Positions 22,601 through 30,600 of a stretch of DNA of 64,000 nucleotides are shown here, piece after piece. Both the position numbers and the translations under genes were made by a program. Under the pieces are notes generated by a model, which had not been told where the DNA came from, made no database searches, and saw only the letters and a program-made list of their open reading frames with translations. The stretch is from contig CM055895.1 of the NCBI GenBank assembly GCA_029582155.1, positions 45,032,578-45,096,577 on the forward strand, written 5' to 3'. The stretch comes from Panopea generosa. Its lineage: Eukaryota; Mollusca; Bivalvia; Adapedonta; Hiatellidae. Numbering within the stretch: position 1 is the first letter of the stretch; every line of letters starts with the position of its first letter.

Positions 22601-24237
22601 TTAACTAATAAACAAATGATATAAAAAACACAATAATTAAATTACTGAGTTGGCAAGTGTGAATTTGGGAAATAATAACAATAAAACAGTATCAAACCCC
22701 ATTCTTCAATATATCCTGTTTATATTCCACAACGATATAATTTTAAGTAGAAAATTGCGGAAACTGCAGTCGCCACGTAAACCAATATTATTGTTTACAC
22801 AGTTGCAGGTGCGTGCGTTGTCTGGTTCCCTAATAAATTGATAAAACAACAATTTATTAAACGGCCATAAAACCAGATCAAAGATGGCGGAGATCATGGG
22901 CACATGATTGAGAACAATAGGTGTTTACTAGTTATTGCATGAAGCAACTGCACCTGCGAGTCTCTGTGTTGGGTGCCGGACGTTTCGGTTAATAGCCAGT
23001 TCGGTAAATTGGATTTATATAGTAAACCGATTGGACGTTTCGGTAAAAAAGCAATTATATAGTAACTATATGGTAATTGTATGGTAAAGTATATCACACC
23101 TCTCACGAAAACAATAAATGATAAAAATTACTTAGTTTTTATCACTCGCTCCACTGTGTGTTATATTGGGTATGGTCTAAAATGGGGATAAATCACGAGT
23201 AAAATTGACGTACGTCGAACAAACGAACATCGGGTCAACCAAAACAAATCAAGGACATTAAGACATGATATGTTTAATATCTATTTAGTACATAGTACAT
23301 AGCACAATACAAACGTTAAATCATACATCATACACACATATAAAGAATAAAATAGCACATTCAAAATTCAGCACAAATAACATGAAAAATAGCACATAAT
23401 AATAATAAAAAATGGAACATATTGTACATTATGGCCTGTGCTACGTACTTTTTACTTTGATACGCCGAAGAATCATTGCCAAAAATTAGGCCATAATGTA
23501 CAATATGTTTCATTTTTTATGATTATTATGTGCTATTTTTCGTGTATGATGTATGATTTAATGTTTGTATTGTGCTATGTACTTTTTACTTTGTAATAGA
23601 TATATATAAGAACTAAAAATGTGTTTGTTTTTTTACTCGTAATTTATTAAACATATCATGTCTTAATGTCCTTGATTTGTTCTGGTTGACCCGATGTTCC
23701 TTTGTTCGACGTACGTAAACTTTACTCGTAATTTATCCCCATCCCCTACCATTTTAGACCATACCCAATTTAATACACAGTGGAGCGAGTGATAAAAACA
23801 AACAAACAAAGCAATTTTTATCATTTATTGTATTCGTGAGAGGTGTGATATACTTTACCATACAATTACCAAATAATTACTATATAATTGCTTTTTTACC
23901 GAAACGTCCTATTGGTTTACTATATAAATCCAATTTACCAAACTGGCTATTTACCGAAATGTCTGTAAATCTCTGTGTCTATGTCTCTGTTTCAACTAAT
24001 ACAATAAATGACAAAATCAAGGTCAACCATTGTAAAAATAAAATGAAGTGAAAATGTTATTAACTCACTTATTTTCAATGTATCAGTGATAAAATTGACA
24101 AACTGAACAAATGTCAAAATTAATATTATTATAACAGTATAACGGATCTATGACAATATTGGTCAAAACGTGTTTCCAAATCCACTCACCTCTTCTACTG
24201 TTAGTGGCATGCAAATTCTATACTCCTTAAGATACAT
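1300..24237 (-). CDS. PITPNC1: PITPNC1-type phosphatidylinositol transfer protein, first two coding exons (gene continues off the left edge)
   Basis: Two minus-strand exons join in frame (phase 0) to give the N-terminus MYLKEYRICMPLTVEE followed by YRIGQLFMIAKHSHEQS and the GEGVEVV.NEP block. These match the soluble class II PITP (RdgB-beta/PITPNC1) more closely than PITP alpha/beta: KHSHEQS, GEGVEVV and GQFTEKR are PITPNC1-type. Proteins of this family bind and exchange phosphatidylinositol or phosphatidic acid between membranes in the cytosol. T58 and K60 in the FTEK motif align with PITP-alpha T59 and K61, which contact the inositol headgroup (family knowledge). Only 65 complete residues are in the window. 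Intron 1 spans 22.7 kb and is about half tandem repeat. The gene is divergent from PSMD12, with 331 bp between the two start codons. Confidence 0.93.
1449..3345. other. PITPNC1 intron 1, AT-rich, no gene seen
   Basis: The short open frames here lack homology, splice context or codon structure. No clear repeat family could be delimited by eye. Confidence 0.5.
3346..3548. mobile_element. 203-bp MITE-like inverted repeat
   Basis: The two ends are inverted repeats of about 52 bp: atgactaatattag at the left pairs with ctaatactagtcat at the right, and attggcatttaa pairs with ttaaatgccaac. About 100 bp lies between. No open frame, so a non-autonomous DNA element or fold-back repeat. No target-site duplication could be fixed. 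Confidence 0.75.
3790..4180. repeat. two-copy direct repeat, about 190-200 bp
   Basis: Two diverged copies share ttttagagcccaaagtatgg, atttagtcacc-like stretches and gaaaaagctgagctaaacat. The second copy leads into a gacgacgccgacgatgcc motif and the tcatgaccatagctcttt motif near 4200, which reads like the end of a dispersed element. Confidence 0.75.
4546..5735. repeat. ~155-bp tandem array, about 8 units
   Basis: Each unit starts near gcatctgcacttggtaatga and carries agcaagtttcataaaattcc, acaagaatttggtcacaa and gggccataactc. Units begin near 4550, 4703, 4857, 5012, 5170, 5326, 5484 and 5640. The last unit is truncated and passes into cggacgcacgcacagacgaa and gcttccccccttTaggggagc, a short palindrome that seems to be the element end. 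Probably a dispersed element with a tandem core. Confidence 0.9.
5791..6180. other. PITPNC1 intron 1 segment, nothing recognised
   Basis: AT-rich unique-looking sequence between two tandem arrays. No exon, RNA gene or repeat identified. Confidence 0.5.
6187..6217. repeat. (TG)n microsatellite
   Basis: Uninterrupted TG dinucleotides at the left border of the 21-bp array, which may have expanded from it. Confidence 0.95.
6220..7270. repeat. 21-bp minisatellite, about 45 units
   Basis: Unit approximately tgtgtgtatacatttgtact, period 21, with point variants (ggact, gcatac) and some longer spacers. Because 21 is seven codons, several frames stay open for up to about 375 codons and give heptad products such as VYTFVLC or MYTHIVQ. 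Codon order simply follows the DNA period, and there is no start context, splice signal or homology, so it is not treated as a gene. Confidence 0.95.
7271..7600. repeat. array-flanking dispersed sequence, related to 18130-18430
   Basis: A stretch with a T-run, ttggatatc, atctgctgtc and gcaatatgttgcacta recurs in the same order near 18308-18413, right after the 72-75-bp array. The two copies are diverged. This suggests that both arrays sit inside copies of one element family or within an old duplication. Confidence 0.6.
7690..7990. repeat. dispersed repeat shared with 37570-37870
   Basis: Both places share a run of ctttatatc, tggaacaatct, gcaagat and tagtttc, then gaa and aataaaatt in the same order and spacing. 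One copy is in PITPNC1 intron 1, the other in PSMD12 intron 8. No coding potential, boundaries uncertain. Confidence 0.55.
8391..8627 (-). pseudogene. possible LINE ORF2 C-terminal remnant
   Basis: A 78-residue minus-strand frame ends in a segment (FQLYKLIELLKSND then a basic stretch with LKLRN) that resembles the tail of mollusc non-LTR retrotransposon ORF2, like the tail of the better-preserved copy at 47138-47557. No RT domain is present here. Could also be chance. Confidence 0.35.
8820..9010 (-). repeat. dispersed repeat, inverted copy of 40078-40275
   Basis: About 190 bp matches the segment just before PSMD12 exon 10 in opposite orientation. Shared pieces include aatctcaatctttgcatggg, tgcctcta/ggaggc edges, and the gacgacgccgatgcc motif. 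The end motif resembles that at 4170-4200, so this is a family of at least three members in the window. Confidence 0.75.
9011..10360. other. PITPNC1 intron 1 segment, no gene seen
   Basis: AT-rich. A small imperfect hairpin around 9221-9283 (agtactttatg paired with cataaagtac) and a short direct duplication of gttgctaagtaataa near 9870-9900 are the only structures noticed. Confidence 0.5.
10361..10435. repeat. array-flanking sequence related to 19178-19245
   Basis: Shares caaaattgcagct, tttttattg, tgtcaaagcatt/tttcaaagcatt and a T-rich tail ending in tcat with 19178-19245. Each copy precedes a tandem array, which supports arrays carried inside related elements. Confidence 0.6.
10600..10669. 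repeat. (GT)35 microsatellite
   Basis: Uninterrupted GT dinucleotides over 70 bp, likely polymorphic in length. Confidence 0.98.
10670..11489. other. PITPNC1 intron 1 segment, no gene seen
   Basis: Unique-looking AT-rich sequence between the GT microsatellite and the large 72-75-bp array. No exon or element recognised. Confidence 0.5.
12195..12411. mobile_element. piggyBac-like MITE, copy 1 (209 bp plus TTAA duplication)
   Basis: The element starts CCCTTTACTTCATA and ends TATGGAGTAAAAGG, an imperfect TIR, and is flanked by TTAA on both sides. The satellite unit itself contains TTAA (gagg-TTAA-atgg), so the empty site can be read directly from neighbouring units. TTAA target and CCYTTT termini are hallmarks of piggyBac-type elements (family knowledge). 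An internal 11-bp perfect stem, AAAACAGTGCA with TGCACTGTTTT, is present. No coding capacity. Confidence 0.88.
12650..15265. repeat. higher-order repeat block 1 (about 2.6 kb)
   Basis: First of two tandem 2616-2617-bp blocks. Diagnostic variants shared with block 2: the gttaacaaggaca unit, the gttgttgtatgg unit, the tgatggatggcag unit and the MITE insertion. Boundaries are set by eye to within one unit. Confidence 0.85.
13717..13933. mobile_element. piggyBac-like MITE, copy 2
   Basis: 209 bp between TTAA duplications, nearly identical to the other copies. Its flanks belong to higher-order block 1, and the copy at 16333 is exactly 2616 bp away, so copies 2 and 3 descend from array duplication and not from separate insertions. 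Confidence 0.88.
15266..17900. repeat. higher-order repeat block 2 (about 2.6 kb)
   Basis: Second copy of the block starting near 12650. Differences are scattered single bases (for example aaggttaaa to aatgttaaa at the MITE right end), which indicates a recent duplication or ongoing homogenisation. Confidence 0.85.
16333..16549. mobile_element. piggyBac-like MITE, copy 3
   Basis: Same 209-bp element with flanking TTAA. The right TIR carries a G-to-T change (aaatgTTAA), breaking its symmetry. Confidence 0.87.
18130..18430. repeat. array-flanking dispersed sequence, related to 7271-7600
   Basis: Follows the large array directly. Shares the T-run, ttggatatc, catctgctgtc and gcaatatgtcgcacta order with the sequence after the 21-bp array. 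Confidence 0.6.
18490..18582 (-). mobile_element. tRNA-like SINE head (minus)
   Basis: On the minus strand there is an A-box-like ttagctcagttggtag and a B-box-like ttcaaatcccc about 45 bp later. The ends cannot pair as an acceptor stem, so it is a tRNA-derived SINE or pseudogene. A related head is at 40970-41045. Confidence 0.6.
18583..19170. other. PITPNC1 intron 1 segment, no gene seen
   Basis: AT-rich, no supported exon or repeat. Short open frames lack homology. Confidence 0.5.
19178..19245. repeat. array-flanking sequence related to 10361-10435
   Basis: Same ordered blocks as upstream of the large array (caaattgcagct, tttttattg, tcaaagcatt, T-rich tail), here upstream of the CATGG-rich array. 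Confidence 0.6.
19340..21480. repeat. CATGG/GTTTAAAC-rich tandem array, units of ~39 and ~46 bp
   Basis: Units alternate between a 46-bp form (gatcatggtttaaacatgg, acaaccatggtctgacaatg, gccca) and a 39-bp form lacking gatcat. Each contains the palindromes GTTTAAAC and usually CCATGG, plus several CATG. Units become more diverged at both ends. Open frames on both strands (HGLTMAH-like or WAIVRPWL-like repeats) are by-products. Confidence 0.95.
21655..22040. repeat. two-copy direct repeat, about 160-230 bp
   Basis: Both copies contain tatactggtcatacctaata, ggaagttggagcttt, gcatgtcttcccagattgtt and gggcattc or aggcattc. A fragment of the same family (gtgcatgtcttcccagattg) is at 27161-27180 inside a TIR element, so it is dispersed. 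Confidence 0.8.
22041..22960. other. PITPNC1 intron 1 segment, no gene seen
   Basis: AT-rich sequence before the fold-back element. No supported exon. Confidence 0.5.
22961..23978. mobile_element. 1-kb fold-back / long-TIR element with 9-bp TSD
   Basis: Two arms of about 470 bp are inverted copies (left 22978-23445, right 23490-23963) around a short centre near 23468. Matching pairs include atatcacacctctcacgaa with ttcgtgaggtgtgatat-type sequence and acgtacgtcgaac with gttcgacgtacgt. TCTCTGTGT flanks both sides (22961-22969 and 23970-23978), leaving exactly 1000 bp between. Long TIRs with a 9-bp duplication suggest a Mutator-like non-autonomous element (inference). The same frame (a MRGVIYFTIQLP start) in both arms is a consequence of the symmetry. 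Confidence 0.85.
24190..24237 (-). CDS. PITPNC1: PITPNC1 coding exon 1
   Basis: 48 bp encoding MYLKEYRICMPLTVEE, which aligns with the start of PITPNC1 (human begins with a near-identical LKEYRICMPLTVDE). The donor is GAGGAG-like GAAGAG|GTGAGT and the exit is phase 0, fitting exon 2. The ATG is the start because it is in the family position and is preceded by an AT-rich leader. Confidence 0.93.
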
Positions 24238-24568
24238 CTTTCACGTTTGATAAAACTGTCTAATATAAATTCGAAAATTCGAGACCTGTTTTACATGATC
24301 AATCAATTTGAACGAGTTTATATGTCAATTAATCAAATAATATTTCACAAGATTTCCTTGTTTTGGTATCGTGCATATGTACATAAACCCGACTGGTTTG
24401 ATACAATTACTGAGAGGCTATGCAGATTTTCAAACGCTAGTATATATATATTAAGTATACCAGACAAGCACCTGTCAGCATTGGAATGGTTTTCAATCTT
24501 GTAGCGATGTTATATAAATTAGACGAACTAAAATCTATAAACGAATAGACACAGTCTACAATACAATC
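24238..24568. promoter_or_regulatory. divergent promoter region between PITPNC1 and PSMD12
   Basis: 331 bp separate the two start codons, so both 5' UTRs and core promoters should lie here unless a non-coding first exon exists. It is AT-rich and not CpG-island-like. TATA-like tatataaat lies at about 24510-24519, some 50 bp before the PSMD12 ATG, and tttatatt lies about 30 bp before the PITPNC1 ATG on the other strand. The 85-codon open frame crossing it does not begin with ATG and is taken as chance. Confidence 0.65.
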
Positions 24569-24667
24569 ATGGCCGACACCGGCAGTCAGGATCGTGTTCA
24601 AAAAATGGAAGTCGACTACAGTTCTACTGTAGACGAAAAAGTCCCTAAATGTGAAAAACTGGCGAAG
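24569..24667 (+). CDS. PSMD12: PSMD12 coding exon 1
   Basis: Residues 1-33, starting [10 protein letters not shown] and including the conserved KMEVDYSS block. Donor AAG|GTAGAA, phase 0. Confidence 0.97.
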
Positions 24668-27600
24668 GTAGAATAATGATTTAATTGATCGGACCATAGA
24701 TTATTTATATCGTTGTTAATGCTTTCAATTTCAAAGCACTTAAACAAAATAGCTTGTCATCCTATATTAACCGGGTGGGTGGAGTACGTTTTTGGCTTGT
24801 TTTACTTTGGTTAAATATATTGTTAAGCTGGTTAATTTGGGTCATGCAATTTCATCTATTGAAAAAAATAAAAGGCTGATGATACATAAATGTTTTGTTT
24901 TGTATTTCTGTGTTGTTATGTTGTTGATATGAAAATAATTGTTTTAGAACATTTTCTTTGTTTTTGTGGTATATGTATATGTTAACACGCCATCCCCATA
25001 TGGACCAAGACCGGGAAATTTTCCAGTGTACTCGACGATTGCAAGTGAACTTTGAACTCCGCCACTGCCAAGCCACGTGACCCGTTTTTTGTACAAAGCG
25101 TTCACCTTCAAAGTTGAATAATTCCGCTGAACCACAACAATCTTATTTTGATCTTATGGAAAAGCATTTCTCACATCGCGCGAATCGATGCACCGATTTT
25201 ATATAAAATGTTCAAAAACTTACTTTTCCTACATTTTTCCAATAAATAAACACATTTTACTTTTGAAATGATCAAAGATATTTAATAGAAACAAAACATT
25301 TATTGAATATAACATGTTATCACGCTATTTGATCTACATTTTGGTAACTGTGAAGTACATTTCGGTAAATTGATGCACCGATTTTATATAAAATGTTCAA
25401 AAACATACTTTTCCTACATTTTTCAAATAAATAAACACATTTTACTTTTGAATTGATCAAAGATATTTAATAGAAACAAATCATTTATTAAATATAACGT
25501 GTTATAATGCTATTTGATCTACATTTCGGAAACTGTGAAGTACATTTCGGTAAATTACCGACATATGATACATTTCGGTAAGCGGAGTGACCCTATGTAC
25601 ACTACATTCAGGACATACACTCCAGTCAGACCTCAAAGGCGTCAATTGTGATAAAAAGTAGCACATGTATTTTCAGTTCGGGAGATATAGGTCAAATCGC
25701 AAAATAAAGTTGCACATTGCATCATAATGTTACTTTTTAAAGATTTTATAAAAAGTGAGATACAGTCTGTCCCAAGTGCGCTCATTGAATGAAATATGTC
25801 ATTTATAATGGTGTTGCTAAGGAAGCAATAAGTCGCGGAGTTGGTAAAGAAATCTAAAAAAAAAGCCCAAGAAAGCATTTGTTTTACCTGATGAATACTA
25901 TATATTGAAAAATCAATAAAATCTGCATTGGAAGTAATTTCCTCAACCTGAAACCCACTTACCAAAAAATGCCAGCTGGACAAATTTTAACTTGCATTTT
26001 CAAAATACAACTCGCATTTTGTGAGTTGTGAGTGCTAAATTCGAGCCCTGAGCTGATTCAAGTGGAAATCTTCAAAATTATCATACTAAGGATATGGGTG
26101 TGCTCAAGTACTGGTTATCCTCTAGCACCTTGTAAAGAGTTGTTTGGTTAACTGATTGGCTGCTAGCCCTGGATGGCATAGAAATTATGACAAACGCTCA
26201 AAAGTGTGTTTCTTCTTTTTTCAGGCAGGAAAACTGACGGATGCCTTAGATATCTTACTGTCTCTAGAGAAGCAGACAAGAACTGTAAGTAAAGGCTTAT
26301 CATTACCTAAAAGTCAGATTTAATAAATATCTGAATAAGACCTAAAAATACTTGTGTTTCTGCCATCCCGACCACGATATTCTTTAATGCCAACTTGAAA
26401 TTTTTTGTGGGTTGAGTTTGTTTTTTTCAAAATTCATATCTGTAAAAAGAAACTTAAGAATTATTGTAATGTGTATTTGTTTGTTAAACAATTATCAAAC
26501 ATAATATATTGTTTGTAAATCTCTTTTAGAAAAGTTGTTGTTTTTAATTATTGGACTTGAACGTTTTTTTGGGTTTGGCATTTTTTTAAAACTTTTTATC
26601 AGTAAAAAGAAACGTAATTGTTTTGTATATTTGCTTGTGAAACAATTATGATCTGACACAATAATGTTTCTTAATCTCTTAAGAAATATTTTTACCGTAT
26701 ATCCGCTTATTAACACCCCTGGAGGCGTTACAGTTTACAAGGTGGGGTCGTTTATTAAAGATAAAAAAAGCAAATTTAACAACAGTTAAAAATACAATAA
26801 AGCCCTGGAAAAACCCTTCAATATGGTTTAAATCCCTGAAAAAGTGGTTCAGAATTATTTGAGAGTGAATGAAATAATCGACGTGGGATGAAAAAAAGTT
26901 GAAAACTGTATGAAACTAATAGTCTGCCTACTGGAATATCCGAATTTATGGTCAGTGTACTCTTCACTTTAAATCACTTGGACGCTTGCTCAAGATTATC
27001 AACGTAGAACAATGAGCTTTCAGCGTACACAGACTAACCGCATTGGAAAGACTTTGTAATGTTTTAATCGACAGACGGCATTTTTACTAGTTTTAAAAGG
27101 CAAATATGGGAAGTATATATTCAACCAAAAGTGGTTATGTGACCCAAGATATAAACATGTGCATGTCTTCCCAGATTGTTATATTGATTATTGGGTTAGA
27201 TAGTTCAAACGTGACAAACACTTCGCTAATTGTTGTCTGTGTAACAAAATAATCTATCCGGGAAAGATGGGCGAATACGCACTCAACTTGCATATACGTT
27301 TTATTTTCCCGAAAAATAGGTAGGGGCATTTATTAGAGGGGGGGGGGGGCGTTAATAAGGGAATATACGGTATATATATTTAATTTTAGACCCATATAGC
27401 TCCCATTTCAGTGTTGTGGGGGGGGGGGATTATTCGGGGGAATGGTATAGCTTTTTTACCAGTGTTATGAAATAGTTCCCAAAGGAGTTCCCATATATCG
27501 GTCAAATGTCTCTCCATAGGGAATTATTTTCTCCATATTAACAGAAGTAGTAAAACCATATAACCTTTGGTTTGACTCATTGAGTTAATTAAAACATTAC

Positions 27601-30600
27601 CCAAAGCATGAAGGAAGTGTAAATGTGTAAACTACAGATGTTTTGTGAGTTGGTATGCTTCTCATAATTTGTTTAAATGACTATTCATACAGTATAACTA
27701 CAGATGTTTTGTGAGTTGGTATGCTTCACATAAATTGTTTAAATGACAATTCAGACAGTATAACTACAGATGTTTTGTGAGTTGGTATGCTTCACATAAA
27801 TTGTTTAAATGACAATTCAGAAAGTATAACTACAGATGTTTTGTGAGTTGGTATCCTTCACATAAATTGTTAAATTACAAATTATACTTGTAATGTAAAT
27901 ATTATTAATACTTGTGATCATGTTTTGTGTTTGCAGGCATCAGATACCCATTCCCTGGGCAGAGTGTTGGAAACTATTGTACGATTGTGTTTTGAGACGA
28001 AAAACTGGGATGCTTTGAATGAAAACATAGTTCTTATCACAAAGAAAAGGGGCCAAATTAAACAGGTGTGGTAGATTTAAATAGTATTTTATTAGGTAGA
28101 TATAGTTATAGACACATACATTGTAACAAAGAATAAATTCATGGCATGGTGCTATGTAAGTTAATGGACTAGACACTTATATCTGAATAAACTATACCGT
28201 AACAAAATTGTTTGCATTCATTATTGAGATCACTTGCTTATGATGCAAGTTTAAAAGTATTTGATGAATTTACTTCAGTGTTTGCCATCATCACTATGTA
28301 AGATATATTAAAAAATTCCAGAGAGTAGTCTAGAAAATTTGCTAAAATCTGACAGTGGTAGTCTGGGATGGTACATGTTCAGAGATTACTGGATATAGAA
28401 AGCAGAGATGTCTATCCAATGGACTTGAGAGGTTTATCTCAATATTGGATAAGGATATCTGCATTTTACCAGGGTTAGATATTTCTATCTCGCTCTAGGG
28501 CAGATATAAAATTTTCGCGCTATAACAGTTTGAACTGATGTAACATATAAAATTTCATGGTATAAATTATATATGATTTAACATTTTAAAATAGGTCATG
28601 GTAAATCAGGGGGGGGGGTTTAGGAAAAGGGGAAGGGGAAAAAATCGTGCACATTCCGAATTTGGGGAATTTTTTTTTTTTTTACCTACAACAGTAGAAA
28701 CGGTTAATGGTTTAATAAAATACCGGTCATATAATGACAAACATCTACTTCCATTTAAAACTTCAACTAAAGAACTAAAGTTTGAAACATATCTCAATAA
28801 TGAATTGTTTTCTAAAATTCAATAAATGCACTGCAGCAGTGTTATTAACTCTTTACTTCTTAGAGATATACATGTAGCAGTATTGCCTATTCTACCCAAT
28901 ATAGGTAGAAAGAAACAGATGTCAATAAACCAATACCAAGCTGATAAAGTTACAGATATTTCTCTATAAGAGATGGCATCCCTTATTGGGAGATGTCTGT
29001 AACAAAACAACTACTTAATATTTACAATTGTCATTTAAAGAATAACACTTGTGTAAATGCTATATGTTCTGTAAATTGAAATTGTAATATTGTAATATAT
29101 TGTAATGTATTGGAATACAAAATAAAAAAAAAAGAAAAAAAAAAAGCTGATAAAGTTTCTGCACCATTCCCATAGGAGATATTTAAAATATATATGCTGA
29201 TTACACACCCAATTCATTTAAGTCATTATTTCGGTAATAAACATTGATTTTATACTTTTTGTGTGTATGTAAAATTTGTTGCAAATTAAATTTTCTTTCT
29301 GGTGATATAAGTATTATTTTGACAATTGAATAATGAGATATATGGATAGAAACTTAGGGCTTTTCCAGAATTAAATGTATGGGGGGGGGGGGGGGGGGTC
29401 GGATGGCAGTATAATTAAAATTTTATGCCTGGTGGGTGTTTTCATAAAAAAAAATGATGCCTTGTGGGGTAAAAGCTTATTAAAATTTTATGCCTTGCCG
29501 GTATTTCCGTCTCTGAACCGAATTTTTTCTTCAACACCGTTTTTCTTCTCGAAATTTTATACATGTTCTGCCCAGATATTTCCTCCCGTCGTATAGAAAA
29601 ACATAAAATTGTCCTTCCCCATGTACCGCACTGAGTCATCATCCCGCAGCGTCTAGATTTCGGCGAGCGTCTTATCTTTATCGCAGCAGAAACTGTAGGT
29701 CTTTTAAATTTACCTTGATTTGACCTTTATGTTTGCCACTGACACGCGTGTTGTAACGATTGTAATACACAACCTCCAGATATCATGACCAAGTAACGTT
29801 TTACGCGACTACATAGTTGGACACTCGATACACTTGTGATGTTAATATTAGGAATTGTCTTCAATTCACTTTTTCATCTCAAACTGATTGATCTTTTTTG
29901 TTAAGACCGCCATAATATAATTACATCACCCGACAACAACATATGATTTAATTTGTTTGTTTGAAACACAGTATAATTATCTACCTTCAGACTTCCCAAA
30001 AAGGGACAAGAAACATACTCTTAGTCGTGAATAAATTATTAACACGGAAATGTACGAGCTAATCAGATGGCGGAATACACTTGTAGCAGGCCGTAACCCC
30101 GTCTACTTTATTAAATTGATGCCGAGATGCCGTGTCACAAAATTATCTTCTCAAGTAAATTTTACGAATTATATATCAATATTTGACATATCGGATATGT
30201 TTACAAATTCTCCAATACGGATATGAACATACAGACGTGTATATTATTAAATTCCGCAAAAACTACGATTCAACTCTACGGCGGCATTGCTATAATTATA
30301 TGCATATCCGCGCTGTATGTCAGATAGTGTAAAACACTAATTCATTCGGCACAAAAAGAAACACCAATAAATGCAAAGTCTATTGTGACAGCATCTAAAT
30401 TAGGACATTGCGTTAGCAGTGAAAATAAAATCCACATTCTCAGATTTGTCAACCAACACCCTATACGCCTCATTCTTACCCCAGTGTCTGAAAAAATCAT
30501 GGCGAAAAGCAGATATTTCTTAACGGTCGTAAAAAAAAATAAATTGGACTGTGAAATTGTCTTTGAGCATGCATAACCGGATTGTTTGTCATCGGGTGTG

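Larger units (their letters stand above)
24668..26224. other. PSMD12 intron 1, no further gene
   Basis: Holds a two-copy 185-bp direct repeat and a SINE core fragment, both listed separately. The remainder, including a 113-codon minus-strand open frame at 25642-25983, has no recognised homology. Confidence 0.5.

Noticed and set aside
22894..24051. Two similar ORFs (MRGVIYFTIQLP...) on opposite strands as duplicated genes
   Set aside because: They are the two arms of the fold-back element; short, with no homology.
24247..24504. 85-codon plus-strand frame between PITPNC1 and PSMD12
   Set aside because: Does not begin with ATG and spans the divergent promoter; no homology. Chance frame in AT-rich DNA.
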